DNA from: Deltaproteobacteria bacterium
Lineage (GTDB): Bacteria; Myxococcota; Myxococcia; SLRQ01
DNA length: 64,000 nucleotides
Direction of reading: 5' to 3'
NCBI GenBank assembly: GCA_029210625.1
Contig: JARGFU010000016.1
Span: 1 to 64,000, forward strand
Shown: positions 17,485-25,192 of the stretch, in pieces
How the letters are laid out: the number at the start of each line of letters is the position of its first letter
Position numbering within the stretch: position 1 is the stretch's first letter
Notes under the pieces: generated by a model
Seen by the model: the letters and a program-made list of their open reading frames with translations, nothing else
Told to the model about the DNA's origin: nothing
The model's database searches: none
Translations under genes and position numbers: made by a program

Positions 17485-18066
17485 ATGACTGACGTGAACC
17501 GCCGGCTGGTCATGCGCCCGGGATGGGTCCTCCTGGTGCTCGCCCTCGTGGTGCTGGGGAGCTGGCCCGGGCTGCGCGCCTGGGTCGATGGCGTCGAGCA
17601 GGGCCGCCCCGAGGTCCGGGCGGGAGACCTGCTGGTGGCCCGCCCCGGTGGGACCGGGCGGCTCTTCGCCGGCACGGTGGTGCTGATGCTGGCCTTCGGC
17701 CCCGAGCGCATCCTCGGGGTGGTCGTGAACCGGCCCCCGGCCGAGGAGGCGGGGGGGGCCGACGCTCCCCGCTGGGGAGGGCCGGTCGACTCCGAGCACC
17801 CGATCCTCGTCGCCCAGGCCCGCGAGGCGCCGCCCGGCACCGAGCCCATCGGGGCCGGCCTCTATTGGCGCGAGGGGAGCGGTGACTGGCCGCAGGGGGC
17901 CCTGCGCGCCCGCACCTTCCAGGGCTACTCGGGCTGGGCGCCGGGCCAGCTCGAGGACGAGATCCTGCGCGGCTCCTGGATCGTGAGGCGCGCCGAGGCC
18001 GGGCTGGTCTTCGGGCAGAACGATCGCGACACCTGGCTCATCGCCCTCGGCGAGTCCATCCGCTAG
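17485..18066 (+). CDS. YqgE/AlgH-family protein with an N-terminal membrane anchor
   Basis: 193 aa. Family motifs are clear: GDLLVARPG near the start of the domain, TVVLMLAFGPERILGVVVNRP, a GGPV turn, and GYSGWAPGQLEDEI near the C-terminus. Usual YqgE proteins are soluble and begin at the domain; here a hydrophobic helix precedes it (WVLLVLALVVLGSWPG, ~12-28), suggesting a signal anchor. ATG 17485 was chosen; ATG 17512 would still include the helix. The gene is divergent from the ECF sigma gene. Biochemical function is unknown for the family. Confidence 0.8.
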   Translation: MTDVNRRLVMRPGWVLLVLALVVLGSWPGLRAWVDGVEQGRPEVRAGDLLVARPGGTGRLFAGTVVLMLAFGPERILGVVVNRPPAEEAGGADAPRWGGPVDSEHPILVAQAREAPPGTEPIGAGLYWREGSGDWPQGALRARTFQGYSGWAPGQLEDEILRGSWIVRRAEAGLVFGQNDRDTWLIALGESIR

Positions 18067-18161
18067 GTCGCCTCCATCGCGGCCGTCGTGGGCCGGAGGG
18101 GGAGTACCGGGCCGGGGGACGCTCCCCTCCCGGAAGCCCGCGAGGCGCCGCGAGGGAAGCA

Positions 18162-18941
18162 CTAGGGCGCGATGGGCTCGCCGACGGGGGTGAGGTGGTA
18201 GCGGCCGTCGGGGTGGACGCGGACCCGGGGCGGGCGGTGGGTCCGCTCGAAGTGGAGGTAGCCGGGCTGCAGCTCCTTCCAGAAGGCCTGCAGCTGCGGA
18301 TCGTCGTGCTCGGCGCGCAGGTCGGCGAGGCCCGCGTCGGTGAGGCGGGCGGGGAAGACGTGGACGGGGATGCGCTCCTGGCCGGCGAGGTGGGTGTCGA
18401 GGGTGGCGAGGAAGAGCAGCTCGATGGGGCCGTCCTCGATGGGGACGCAGCCGATGGTGACGCAGGAGCCGTGGACGAAGATGTCGCCGCCCAGGTCCTC
18501 CACGCCCAGCGCGCGCCCCCGGATGCGGTCGGAGCGGTTGGGGTAGTCGAGGCCCAGGGAGAGGTGGAAGTTCGACCAGGCGTTGTAGCGGTCGATGCCG
18601 TAGAAGCCCTCGGGCACCTGCAGGTCGCCGCGCCGTCGCTTGGGGCCGAGCACGCCGGAGTCGGCGCAGACCTCGAAGGTCTTCACCAGCACCATCGGGG
18701 CGCCCACCTTCCCGCCCCAGAGCTCGACCTGCCGCTCCTTCTTGAAGATCCGCAGGTAGAGGCGGGGGGGCACCGCCGGCAGGCCGGCGTCGGTGAAGAG
18801 CTTCCGCAGCTCCTCGCCCCTGCGCGCGCGCGCGTCGACGGTGCGGGGGGCGTCCCGGGGAGGGGAACGCGCGAGGGCGGGAGATGCTCCCACGAGGGGG
18901 AGGAGACCCGCGAGGAGCACCATCACCGCCGCTCGTCGCAT
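18162..18941 (-). CDS. L,D-transpeptidase (YkuD/YafK-like), exported
   Basis: 259 aa. Signal peptide 1-24 (MRRAAVMVLLAGLLPLVGA, cleavage after ALA). The YkuD catalytic motif is present as VHGSCVTIGC (~157-166), supplying the His and the nucleophilic Cys. The stretch EGFYGIDRYN and the overall layout match the YafK/DpaA subgroup, which act on meso-diaminopimelate cross-links or release lipoprotein from peptidoglycan. Likely a periplasmic peptidoglycan enzyme. The frame is open further upstream to 19016, but ATG 18941 gives a proper signal peptide. Confidence 0.85.
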   Translation of the reverse strand: MRRAAVMVLLAGLLPLVGASPALARSPPRDAPRTVDARARRGEELRKLFTDAGLPAVPPRLYLRIFKKERQVELWGGKVGAPMVLVKTFEVCADSGVLGPKRRRGDLQVPEGFYGIDRYNAWSNFHLSLGLDYPNRSDRIRGRALGVEDLGGDIFVHGSCVTIGCVPIEDGPIELLFLATLDTHLAGQERIPVHVFPARLTDAGLADLRAEHDDPQLQAFWKELQPGYLHFERTHRPPRVRVHPDGRYHLTPVGEPIAP

Positions 18942-19002
18942 CGATGAGGCCAACCGGGGAGGGGCCGGGGTCATTCCGGGAAAAGCGCAGGGCACGGATC
19001 GG

Positions 19003-19155
19003 TTATCCGTCATCACCGCCCGGCTGTCCGTATCCTTCCGGTAACGTCTCGTCCTCCCGTGGGAGCCCTCGCCGCTGGCTGACGAGCCAGCCGATCCCCA
19101 CGAGGAGCGGACAGGAGACGAGGAGCGCGAGCGCCAGCAGGGTGAGGCCGTCCAT
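19003..19155 (-). CDS. Small single-pass membrane protein (50 aa)
   Basis: MDGLTLLALALLVSCPLLVG begins the protein: one TM helix (~3-26), then a polar tail with RRGLPREDETLPEG and a Gly/Asp-rich end. It sits between the GH31 and L,D-transpeptidase genes on the same strand with short gaps, so is likely co-transcribed. The layout recalls small assembly factors such as CcoS, but no signature confirms that. No strong ribosome site is visible, so existence as a gene is moderately supported. Confidence 0.45.
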   Translation of the reverse strand: MDGLTLLALALLVSCPLLVGIGWLVSQRRGLPREDETLPEGYGQPGGDDG

Positions 19156-19206
19156 ACTCTTCACTTCGCCCCGGGGACCGGTTCGGTTACAGCGGGCCCT
19201 GAGTCC

Positions 19207-21771
19207 CTAGTGGGCCTCGAGCTGGAGCCCGGGGCTCCCCGCGGCCCGGATCCAGAGCACCTCGGCCAGGTCGTCGAAGAAGGCCCCGTCGGCCGGCGCC
19301 GCGGCGTCGAAGGCGGCGCGGTCGGCGTGCATCGTCAGGGCGGTGCCACCGGAGCTCACCCCCAGGGGGGCCTGCGCCGAGCGCAGGTGCCAGGCGATCT
19401 CCACGACGTGGGTCCGGGCCAGGGGTGCATCGCTCACGGTGAGGGTCAGGCCGTCGGCGCCCTCGGCGGAGGAGAGGCAGGTGCCGTCCTCGAGGCAGAA
19501 GGTGCGCTCCGCGCCCGGGAAGATCCGCAGCCAGAGCTCGTCCTCCCGGTCGGCCCGATCGATCACCCCCGGGGCGGTGGCCTCGGCCAGGGTCTCCACC
19601 TCGGGGGAGAGCAGCGGGACGAGCGCGCCGGCCCGGGCGTAGAGGGGCAGGATCGAGAGCGGCGCGGGCACGGTGGTGGTCGTCGGCCCCTCGACCACCT
19701 CGCCGGTGAACCACTGCACCCAGCGGCCGGCCGGGAAGGTCACCTCCCGGCTGGTGACGCCGGCGTCGATCACCGGGGCGACCAGGAGGTCCTCGCCGAA
19801 GAGGTACTGGTAGGGCGCGTCGGTCGCGGCGAGGTCATCCGGGTACTGCATCCCCAGGGGCCGCAGGATGGGCGTGCCCTCGTTGCTGTTCCGGGCGACG
19901 TACGAATAGAGGTAGGGGAAGAGCCGCGTGTGGAGCCCGGCGTAGGTGCGGTAGGCGTCGAGCACCTCGGGGCCGTAGGTGGCGCCGTCCCAGGGGTTGT
20001 GGTGCTCGCCGCCGCCGCCCAGCTGCATCACCGTGCCCAGGGCGCCGTACTGGATCCAGCGGATGAAGGCCTCGTCGCTCTCGGGCCGGCCGTGGAGGTA
20101 GCCGCCGATGTCCGAGCCGAAGTGGGGGTGGAGGCTGGCCGAGAGGGAGAGGCCGGCGAGGATCACCGCGGGCAGGCCGCCCACGTGGGGCTCGTCGTCG
20201 CCGGCGATCACCTCGCCGTGCTCCTGGAAGCCGTTGCAGAGGTCGCCCGGCCAGATGGCGGTGGTCCAGGCCGCGTCGAACTGGTTGCCGGTGCGGCCGA
20301 TCAGGTAGGGCTCGTGGCCGGCCTCGATCAGGGCCTCGTAGTGGGCCCGGTGGAAGAGGGCGCTGTAGCGGCCGTGGAGGGTGGTCAGCCTCGAGCCGTC
20401 GAAGGGGACCATCGTGGTCTCCAGGGAGATCGTGTCGAGGCCGGGGTTCACGTACTCGTCGAAGTCGAGCTTGAAGCCGTCGACGCCGAGGTCCACCACC
20501 TTGCGGACCTGCGTCTTCCACCACTCGAAGGCGGCGGGGTTGGTGAAGTCGACCAGGGCGCCGAGGGTGCCGCGCCAGGGCAGCTCCGTGACCTGCCCGT
20601 CCTCGTTCGTCAGCAGGTAGCCCGCGGCCGCCGCCTCCGCGAAGAGGCCGCCGGCGTTCGGGCCCTCCATGCCGCACATGGTCGCCGAGTCGTCCACGCG
20701 GTTCACGAAGGGCGAGGCCCAGACGACGACCCGCAGGCCCTGGGCGTTCATCTCCTGGATCATCGCCGCGGCGTCGGGGAACTGGGTCCCGTTGAACTCG
20801 AAGGTGTTGAAGCCGCTCTCCCAGGGAGCGTCGATCCACATCACGCTGGCCGGCAGGTCGAGGCCGCGCAGCTCGGCCACGTCCCGCAGGACGATGTCCT
20901 GGCCGGTCTCGCTGGCCAGGCAGCCCTGGTCGCAGGCGATGGTGCAGGTCACCCCCACGGCGTTGCGCCAGAGCTGCGGCCCGAAGGTCCAGGCCGGCCA
21001 GAGGGGCGGGGTGCCCACCGCGCGGGCTTCAGCGGCGAGCACCTCCAGGGGATCGTCGCCGGCGAAGAGGGTGCCGGAGAGCGCGTCGTGGACGACCGTG
21101 ATGCTCGCCTCGGCGGGATCCTCGAAGTCGGCCAGGAAGGGCTCGGTGTTCTCCAGCAGCAGGCCGAAGCCGTCGTGGGTCACCAGGTTGGGGGAGCGGA
21201 CGTGGCGGCCGGTGTCCCGCGACTCGGTCTCGGTGGAGAGATCGAAGCGCAGGTTGCGCGCCCGGCCGTGGTGCTCGGCGCTGTCGAAGAACTCGCCGAG
21301 GCCCCAGACGCGGGTGCGCTCGCTGGTCTCGAAGCTCAGGCGCAGATGGAGGAGATCCCGGCGGTCGCCGGTCGGGACCAGCGAGAAGGTCCAGCCCTCG
21401 CCCTCGGGGTTGGTCCGCAGCTCGAGGGCGAAGTCGTGCTCCCCCAGGCGCAGGCCCATCGAGAGGCGCTCTTGCTCGCGGATCACCTCTCCGTTCACCA
21501 CCGTCGCCTCGGTCGACCAGATCACCCCGTCGTCGTAGGTGGGGTCGTAGTAGTGGTCGGGGTCCGGCCGCTCGAGGCTGCCCACCGCGAAGGCCGGCGA
21601 GCCGGTGCGCGTGACGTGCCCGTCGGGGTGGAGGAGCTCGATCGCGAAGGGCTCGGGGACGACCCGCAGCGCCGTGCCGTCGTCCCGAACCAGGACGTTG
21701 GGATCGGGCTCGGGGTCACAGCGGCAGGCCGTGAGCAGGAGGAGCGCCAGGAAGGGGGCGAGGCGCCGCAT
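19207..21771 (-). CDS. Glycoside hydrolase family 31 lipoprotein (alpha-glucosidase/xylosidase type)
   Basis: 854 aa. Lipoprotein signal (LLLLTAC, Cys ~16). After an N-terminal beta-sandwich (GLGEFFDSAEHHGRARNLRF), the TIM barrel carries the GH31 nucleophile motif GFKLDFDEY (~432-440) and the acid/base motif WPGD (~508). FGSDIGGYLHGR and YLYSYVARNSNEGTPILRPL are further GH31 hallmarks, and C-terminal beta domains follow. It cleaves alpha-linked glycosides from the non-reducing end; the exact sugar cannot be called. Its ATG shares one base with the stop of the upstream nuclease gene (TGATG). Four extra Cys near ~275-290 may form a local disulphide loop. Probably acts outside the inner membrane. 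Confidence 0.9.
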   Translation of the reverse strand: MRRLAPFLALLLLTACRCDPEPDPNVLVRDDGTALRVVPEPFAIELLHPDGHVTRTGSPAFAVGSLERPDPDHYYDPTYDDGVIWSTEATVVNGEVIREQERLSMGLRLGEHDFALELRTNPEGEGWTFSLVPTGDRRDLLHLRLSFETSERTRVWGLGEFFDSAEHHGRARNLRFDLSTETESRDTGRHVRSPNLVTHDGFGLLLENTEPFLADFEDPAEASITVVHDALSGTLFAGDDPLEVLAAEARAVGTPPLWPAWTFGPQLWRNAVGVTCTIACDQGCLASETGQDIVLRDVAELRGLDLPASVMWIDAPWESGFNTFEFNGTQFPDAAAMIQEMNAQGLRVVVWASPFVNRVDDSATMCGMEGPNAGGLFAEAAAAGYLLTNEDGQVTELPWRGTLGALVDFTNPAAFEWWKTQVRKVVDLGVDGFKLDFDEYVNPGLDTISLETTMVPFDGSRLTTLHGRYSALFHRAHYEALIEAGHEPYLIGRTGNQFDAAWTTAIWPGDLCNGFQEHGEVIAGDDEPHVGGLPAVILAGLSLSASLHPHFGSDIGGYLHGRPESDEAFIRWIQYGALGTVMQLGGGGEHHNPWDGATYGPEVLDAYRTYAGLHTRLFPYLYSYVARNSNEGTPILRPLGMQYPDDLAATDAPYQYLFGEDLLVAPVIDAGVTSREVTFPAGRWVQWFTGEVVEGPTTTTVPAPLSILPLYARAGALVPLLSPEVETLAEATAPGVIDRADREDELWLRIFPGAERTFCLEDGTCLSSAEGADGLTLTVSDAPLARTHVVEIAWHLRSAQAPLGVSSGGTALTMHADRAAFDAAAPADGAFFDDLAEVLWIRAAGSPGLQLEAH

Positions 21772-22757
21772 CACTCCTCCCAGATCCGCTCGACGTCCTG
21801 CGCCTTCATCTGGGGCTTGCCCTTGTACTGGCTGACCTTGCCCTTCACGTAGATCAGCTTCCCCTTCCACTTCTCGTACTCGATCTTCGCGAGCTCCTCG
21901 TCGTCGAAGGCGACGATGATGAAGTCGTTGCGGTTCCGGTGGGAGAGGGGCAGGAGGTAGGGCTTCTTGTCGAGGCGCCCCTCCCCGAAGGAGGAGAAGA
22001 CCGTCACGGTCTTCCCCAGCTGCTCGCCGGCCCGCTTCAGGCCGTCGTCGGCCATCAGGTCGATGAGGGTGGGGTCCTTCGCGGCCTTCGCCCGGAAGCG
22101 GTCGATGGTCTGGGCGCGCTCCTCCCACCAGGCGAGGCGCTCGTCGTAGTCGGGGTAGTGCTTGAGCGCGTCGCTCCAGATGCCCCGGTGGGCGATGCGG
22201 GCCTCCTCCTGCGCCGCCTTGAACTCGGCGTCGAAGCGCACGCAGCGCCCGTACTTCGTGAAGTAGGGGGCCATGCCGGCGCGGACGGCCTCCAGGTTGT
22301 AGTTCACCCACTTCCCGTCCTTCTTCGCGAAGACGTAGACCAGGTGCCGCTCGTAGAAGCCGCGGGTGCGGCTGGCCTCGTCCCGCTCGAGGCGGACCTC
22401 CTTCACGCCCTTGAAGAAGCGCGCCGCCCACTCCTTGGCCAGCTCACCCAGGGGCGTCCCGTACTTCTTCGGCCGCTCGCCCTCGCCGCGCATCGCCTTC
22501 GCGTAGGCGGGGAAGTCCCGGTCGGAGGCCGCCTTGTTCTTGGGCTTCTTGAAGGTCTCCTCGGTGTCGATGCAGAGCAGGCGCAGGCTGGCGTCGAGGC
22601 CCTTCACCCGGATGGTGTCCCCGTCGATCACGGCGTCCTTGGGCTTCCCCTTCAGGGGGAAGACACCCAGCACCAGGGGGTCGGCTTCCTCGGCCTCGGT
22701 CCGGAGCGGAGTGGCGAGGAAGAGCACGCAGAGGGCCAGGAGCATCGGATTTCGCAT
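21771..22757 (-). CDS. Secreted staphylococcal-nuclease-like protein
   Basis: 328 aa. Signal peptide MRNPMLLALCVLFLATPLRT. The SNase domain spans ~30-190, with DGDTIRV, the catalytic Arg in LRLLCIDTEET, and RGFYERHLVYVF. The C-terminal ~70 residues (DDEELAKIEYEKWKGKLI, VKGKVSQYKGKPQ) look like an OB-fold domain. It likely cuts extracellular or periplasmic nucleic acid with Ca2+, though the middle region diverges from the classic nuclease. It ends on TGATG with the GH31 gene, so the two are translationally coupled. Confidence 0.8.
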   Translation of the reverse strand: MRNPMLLALCVLFLATPLRTEAEEADPLVLGVFPLKGKPKDAVIDGDTIRVKGLDASLRLLCIDTEETFKKPKNKAASDRDFPAYAKAMRGEGERPKKYGTPLGELAKEWAARFFKGVKEVRLERDEASRTRGFYERHLVYVFAKKDGKWVNYNLEAVRAGMAPYFTKYGRCVRFDAEFKAAQEEARIAHRGIWSDALKHYPDYDERLAWWEERAQTIDRFRAKAAKDPTLIDLMADDGLKRAGEQLGKTVTVFSSFGEGRLDKKPYLLPLSHRNRNDFIIVAFDDEELAKIEYEKWKGKLIYVKGKVSQYKGKPQMKAQDVERIWEE

Positions 22758-22833
22758 CGCGAGCGAGCCTATCGCACCGCCTCTGAAAAAAAGATCACAA
22801 AACCCGGGACCGCCGGCATCGAACCAGATGAGT

Positions 22834-22852
22834 GACCGGGAGAGGCCCGGTC
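22834..22852. other. Inverted repeat upstream of the TSP3 lipoprotein gene
   Basis: GACCGGG - AGAGG - CCCGGTC, a perfect 7-bp stem in the divergent interval between the nuclease and TSP3 lipoprotein genes. It may be an operator or mRNA leader hairpin; no T-run follows. Confidence 0.3.
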
Positions 22853-22935
22853 GCGACAGCAAAAGCACACCGCTCACCGCGCGCCGCGAGCTTGAGAAGA
22901 GCAGCCCGGCGCGACGGTCACGGAGGGAGTCTGTC

Positions 22936-24120
22936 ATGAGAGCCATCGGTCTGTTCGCATCCGCCGCCCTGTTGCTGCTGGTCTCCGGCTGCGACGTCCA
23001 CGTCGTCGACCGCAACGGCTGCGAGGAGGTGTGCATCGGCAGCGACTGTCACCTCACCTGCAGCGGGGAGCCCATCCCCTGCGAGCAGGCGGACTTCGAC
23101 TGTGACGGCCTCCTCGACCTCGACGAGTGGCGCTGCAACACCGATCCCGAGGATCCGGACACCGACGGCGACGGCGTGATGGACGGTGACGAGGATCCCG
23201 ACGGTGACGGCTTCTCCAACCGCGACGAGTGCGACGCCGGCTCGGATCCGGCGGACGCCGGTGACACCCCCGACGGCGGCACCGATCCCGATCCCGATCC
23301 CGTGACCGACACCGACGGTGACGGGATCGACGACGAGGACGAGGGCGCCTGCAACACCAACCCGAACTCGGCCGACACCGACGGCGACGGCATCCTCGAC
23401 GGCGACGAGGATCCGGACGGCGACGGCTACAGCAACCGCGACGAGCTCGACGCCGGCACCGATCCGGCCGACGGCTCGGACGCCCCCGGCCCCGTCGAGC
23501 CCCCCACCACCGACCGCGATGGTGACGGCATCGACGACGACGACGAGGCCCTCTGCAACACCAACCCGGACCTGGCCGACACCGACGGCGACGGCATCCT
23601 CGACGGTGACGAGGATCCGGACGGCGACGGCGTCTCCAACGCCGACGAGCTCGCCAACGGCACCGACCCCGCCGACGGCGCCGACGGTGGCGCCACCGAT
23701 CCCGACCCGGTCGACCCCGACCCGGTGGTCGACTCGGATGGCGACGGCCTCTCCGACGAGGACGAGGTCCGCTGCAACACCAACCCGAGCGAGCCCGACA
23801 CCGACGGCGACGGCATCGGCGACGCCGACGAGGATCCGGACGGCGACGGCTACACCAACTTCGACGAGTGCCAGCAGGGCTCGAACCCCTGCGACAGCAG
23901 CAGCATCCCCGAGGGCTGCGACCGCCCCGAGGGCGACTGCTGGGACGCCTGCTGGGACGGCTGGAGCTGCGGCTCCTGCCAGGGCGACCACTGCGGCAAC
24001 TTCAACGGCGGCGACGTGAGCATCTCCTGCTCCAGCCTGGGCAGCGGCAGCGCGGCCATCCCCGCCTTCCTGGCCTGCGGCCTGATCCTCTTCTTCCCGC
24101 TGGTCCGCCGCCGCTTCTAG
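22936..24120 (+). CDS. Thrombospondin type 3 repeat lipoprotein with MYXO-CTERM-like tail
   Basis: 394 aa. N-terminal lipobox LVSGC (Cys ~19, +2 Asp). Residues ~50-320 are four or five acidic Ca2+-binding thrombospondin type 3 repeats of the form DTDGDGILDGDEDPDGDG, each preceded by a CNTNP loop. A Cys/Trp-rich segment follows (CWDACWDGWSCGSC), then Cys-Ser-Ser, a hydrophobic helix (AAIPAFLACGLILFF) and terminal RRRF, resembling the MYXO-CTERM sorting tail. ATG 22936 is preceded by GGAGGGAG. Likely a Ca2+-stabilised surface protein. Having both a lipobox and a C-terminal sorting-type tail is unusual. A strong terminator follows. Confidence 0.85.
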   Translation: MRAIGLFASAALLLLVSGCDVHVVDRNGCEEVCIGSDCHLTCSGEPIPCEQADFDCDGLLDLDEWRCNTDPEDPDTDGDGVMDGDEDPDGDGFSNRDECDAGSDPADAGDTPDGGTDPDPDPVTDTDGDGIDDEDEGACNTNPNSADTDGDGILDGDEDPDGDGYSNRDELDAGTDPADGSDAPGPVEPPTTDRDGDGIDDDDEALCNTNPDLADTDGDGILDGDEDPDGDGVSNADELANGTDPADGADGGATDPDPVDPDPVVDSDGDGLSDEDEVRCNTNPSEPDTDGDGIGDADEDPDGDGYTNFDECQQGSNPCDSSSIPEGCDRPEGDCWDACWDGWSCGSCQGDHCGNFNGGDVSISCSSLGSGSAAIPAFLACGLILFFPLVRRRF

Positions 24121-24196
24121 TCCGGATTCCCGACTTCGGCGGCCGCCTCCCAACCAAACCCGAGCATTCGGCGGCCGCTCGACCAGAGGAGGGAAA

Positions 24197-24233
24197 CGCC
24201 CCCTGATCCGAGAGGGTCAGGGGGCGTGTCTTT
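24197..24233 (+). terminator. Rho-independent terminator after the TSP3 lipoprotein gene
   Basis: A 10-bp perfect stem (24197-24206 with 24217-24226, CGCCCCCTGA/TCAGGGGGCG) extends by three pairs, one G-T, to a GAGA loop and is followed by TGTCTTT. It ends 22936-24120 and may also limit transcription from the converging pilin-like gene. Confidence 0.7.
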
Positions 24234-24262
24234 GGTTCGATCGGGTTCCGGGAGAGGCCGTG

Positions 24263-24290
24263 AACGTACACGTACCCGTGCACGTGCACG
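24263..24290. repeat. Alternating purine-pyrimidine hexamer repeat
   Basis: Short degenerate tandem hexamers, ACGTAC-ACGTAC-CCGTGC-ACGTGC-ACG, almost strictly alternating purine/pyrimidine, between the converging TSP3 and pilin-like genes. It contains self-complementary CGTGCACG. Could favour Z-DNA or cruciform; no function is assigned. Confidence 0.45.
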
Positions 24291-24407
24291 GCTGTTCCAC
24301 GGTCTCGCGAGGCGAGGTCAGCGCTGAATGTCGTTCATCTCGTGGTAGGGCTCCCCCGCCCGCCAGACGGTGCCATCTCGCCCGATCCGTTCGAAGGAGG
24401 CGATGGA

Positions 24408-25055
24408 CTAGCAGTCGTAGGCGGGATCGTTGTCGAGGTCGCCGATGGCGTAGGCGAGGTAGCGCGCCTCGTCTCCCTCTCCGCTCGCGCCGAGGTCGAT
24501 CGGCCTCCCCTCCGGGTCGAAGCCGGTGGTGATCGGGCAGCCGCTCGCCCCGAGAGAGGGGAGGGCCTCCTTCGTCACGTACTTGAAGGTGTCCACGCTC
24601 ACGATGGTGTGAGCGCCCCGCGGTGGGCGGTCTCCCTCCAGCCGGTACTGCACCGGACCGATCGCCGATCCGAAGTAGGCGTAGCGGTTCCCCCGCTCCG
24701 GCGAGAAGCCGATCCGCTCGAGGTCGTCGTCGAAGCGGCCGAACTCTCTAGGGTGAACCAGCTGCGCCAGCCAGAGGCTCTTCAGGTTCGACTTCGCCTC
24801 CGACTGCTTCGAGCGCGCGCAGAAGTGCATGAAGTTCGGCAGCGCGATGACGAGGAGGAAGCCCCCGATCAGGAAGAGCGCGACCCAGAGGGCCGCGTTC
24901 TGCCGGACCCAGGGGGGTGGACGCCACCACCGCTCCTCGGGCTCCACCGGCCGCCGCAAGGTCCGGCCGCAGTGACACACGAAGACCCTCCCCGGCTTGC
25001 GATGAACGACGTTGTAGGTCTCACCGCAGCCGGGACACTCGATCGTTCCCGCCAT
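24408..25055 (-). CDS. Zinc-ribbon/TM/type IV pilin-like fusion, truncated by an amber codon
   Basis: 215 aa as read. An N-terminal zinc ribbon (CPGC at 7-10, CHC at 27-29), a basic linker, a TM segment (~55-75, ALWVALFLIGGFLLVIALP), then a pilin-like body (ARSKQSEAKSNLKSLWLAQ, SPERGNRYAY, DLDNDPAYDC) resembling deltaproteobacterial type IVa pilins after their N-terminal helix. Translation stops at TAG (24410-24408), where pilin-like proteins of this type normally carry Trp (TGG). The same frame stays open 29 further codons (SIASFERIGRDGTVWRAGEP and onward, ending DIQR) to TGA at 24320-24318, with the same G/C-rich third positions. So this is probably a recently truncated or read-through gene. 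No prepilin peptidase site is evident because the TM is internal. Confidence 0.75.
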   Translation of the reverse strand: MAGTIECPGCGETYNVVHRKPGRVFVCHCGRTLRRPVEPEERWWRPPPWVRQNAALWVALFLIGGFLLVIALPNFMHFCARSKQSEAKSNLKSLWLAQLVHPREFGRFDDDLERIGFSPERGNRYAYFGSAIGPVQYRLEGDRPPRGAHTIVSVDTFKYVTKEALPSLGASGCPITTGFDPEGRPIDLGASGEGDEARYLAYAIGDLDNDPAYDC

Positions 25056-25192
25056 GGGGACGGGTCACTGCAGATCGCGTGCCCACCCCGATCCCCCGGG
25101 ATCCGCCCGCAGAGCGGCGATCCCGGGTGGGTGCGGGGAACACGCCCGTGTTTCGTCACCCACGCGCGGCGTGCGGTGACGAGAATCGACCG

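Noticed and set aside
22918-24153. Minus-strand frame of 411 codons opposite the TSP3 lipoprotein
   Set aside because: It is a Val/Ala/Gly repeat produced by the complement of the GACGGCGAC-type repeat; no start signal or domain.
24408-24410. Pyrrolysine as the meaning of the TAG in the pilin-like gene
   Set aside because: Nothing in the window supports it: no pyl genes seen, and Trp-to-TAG by point mutation or error is simpler. Kept only as a check.
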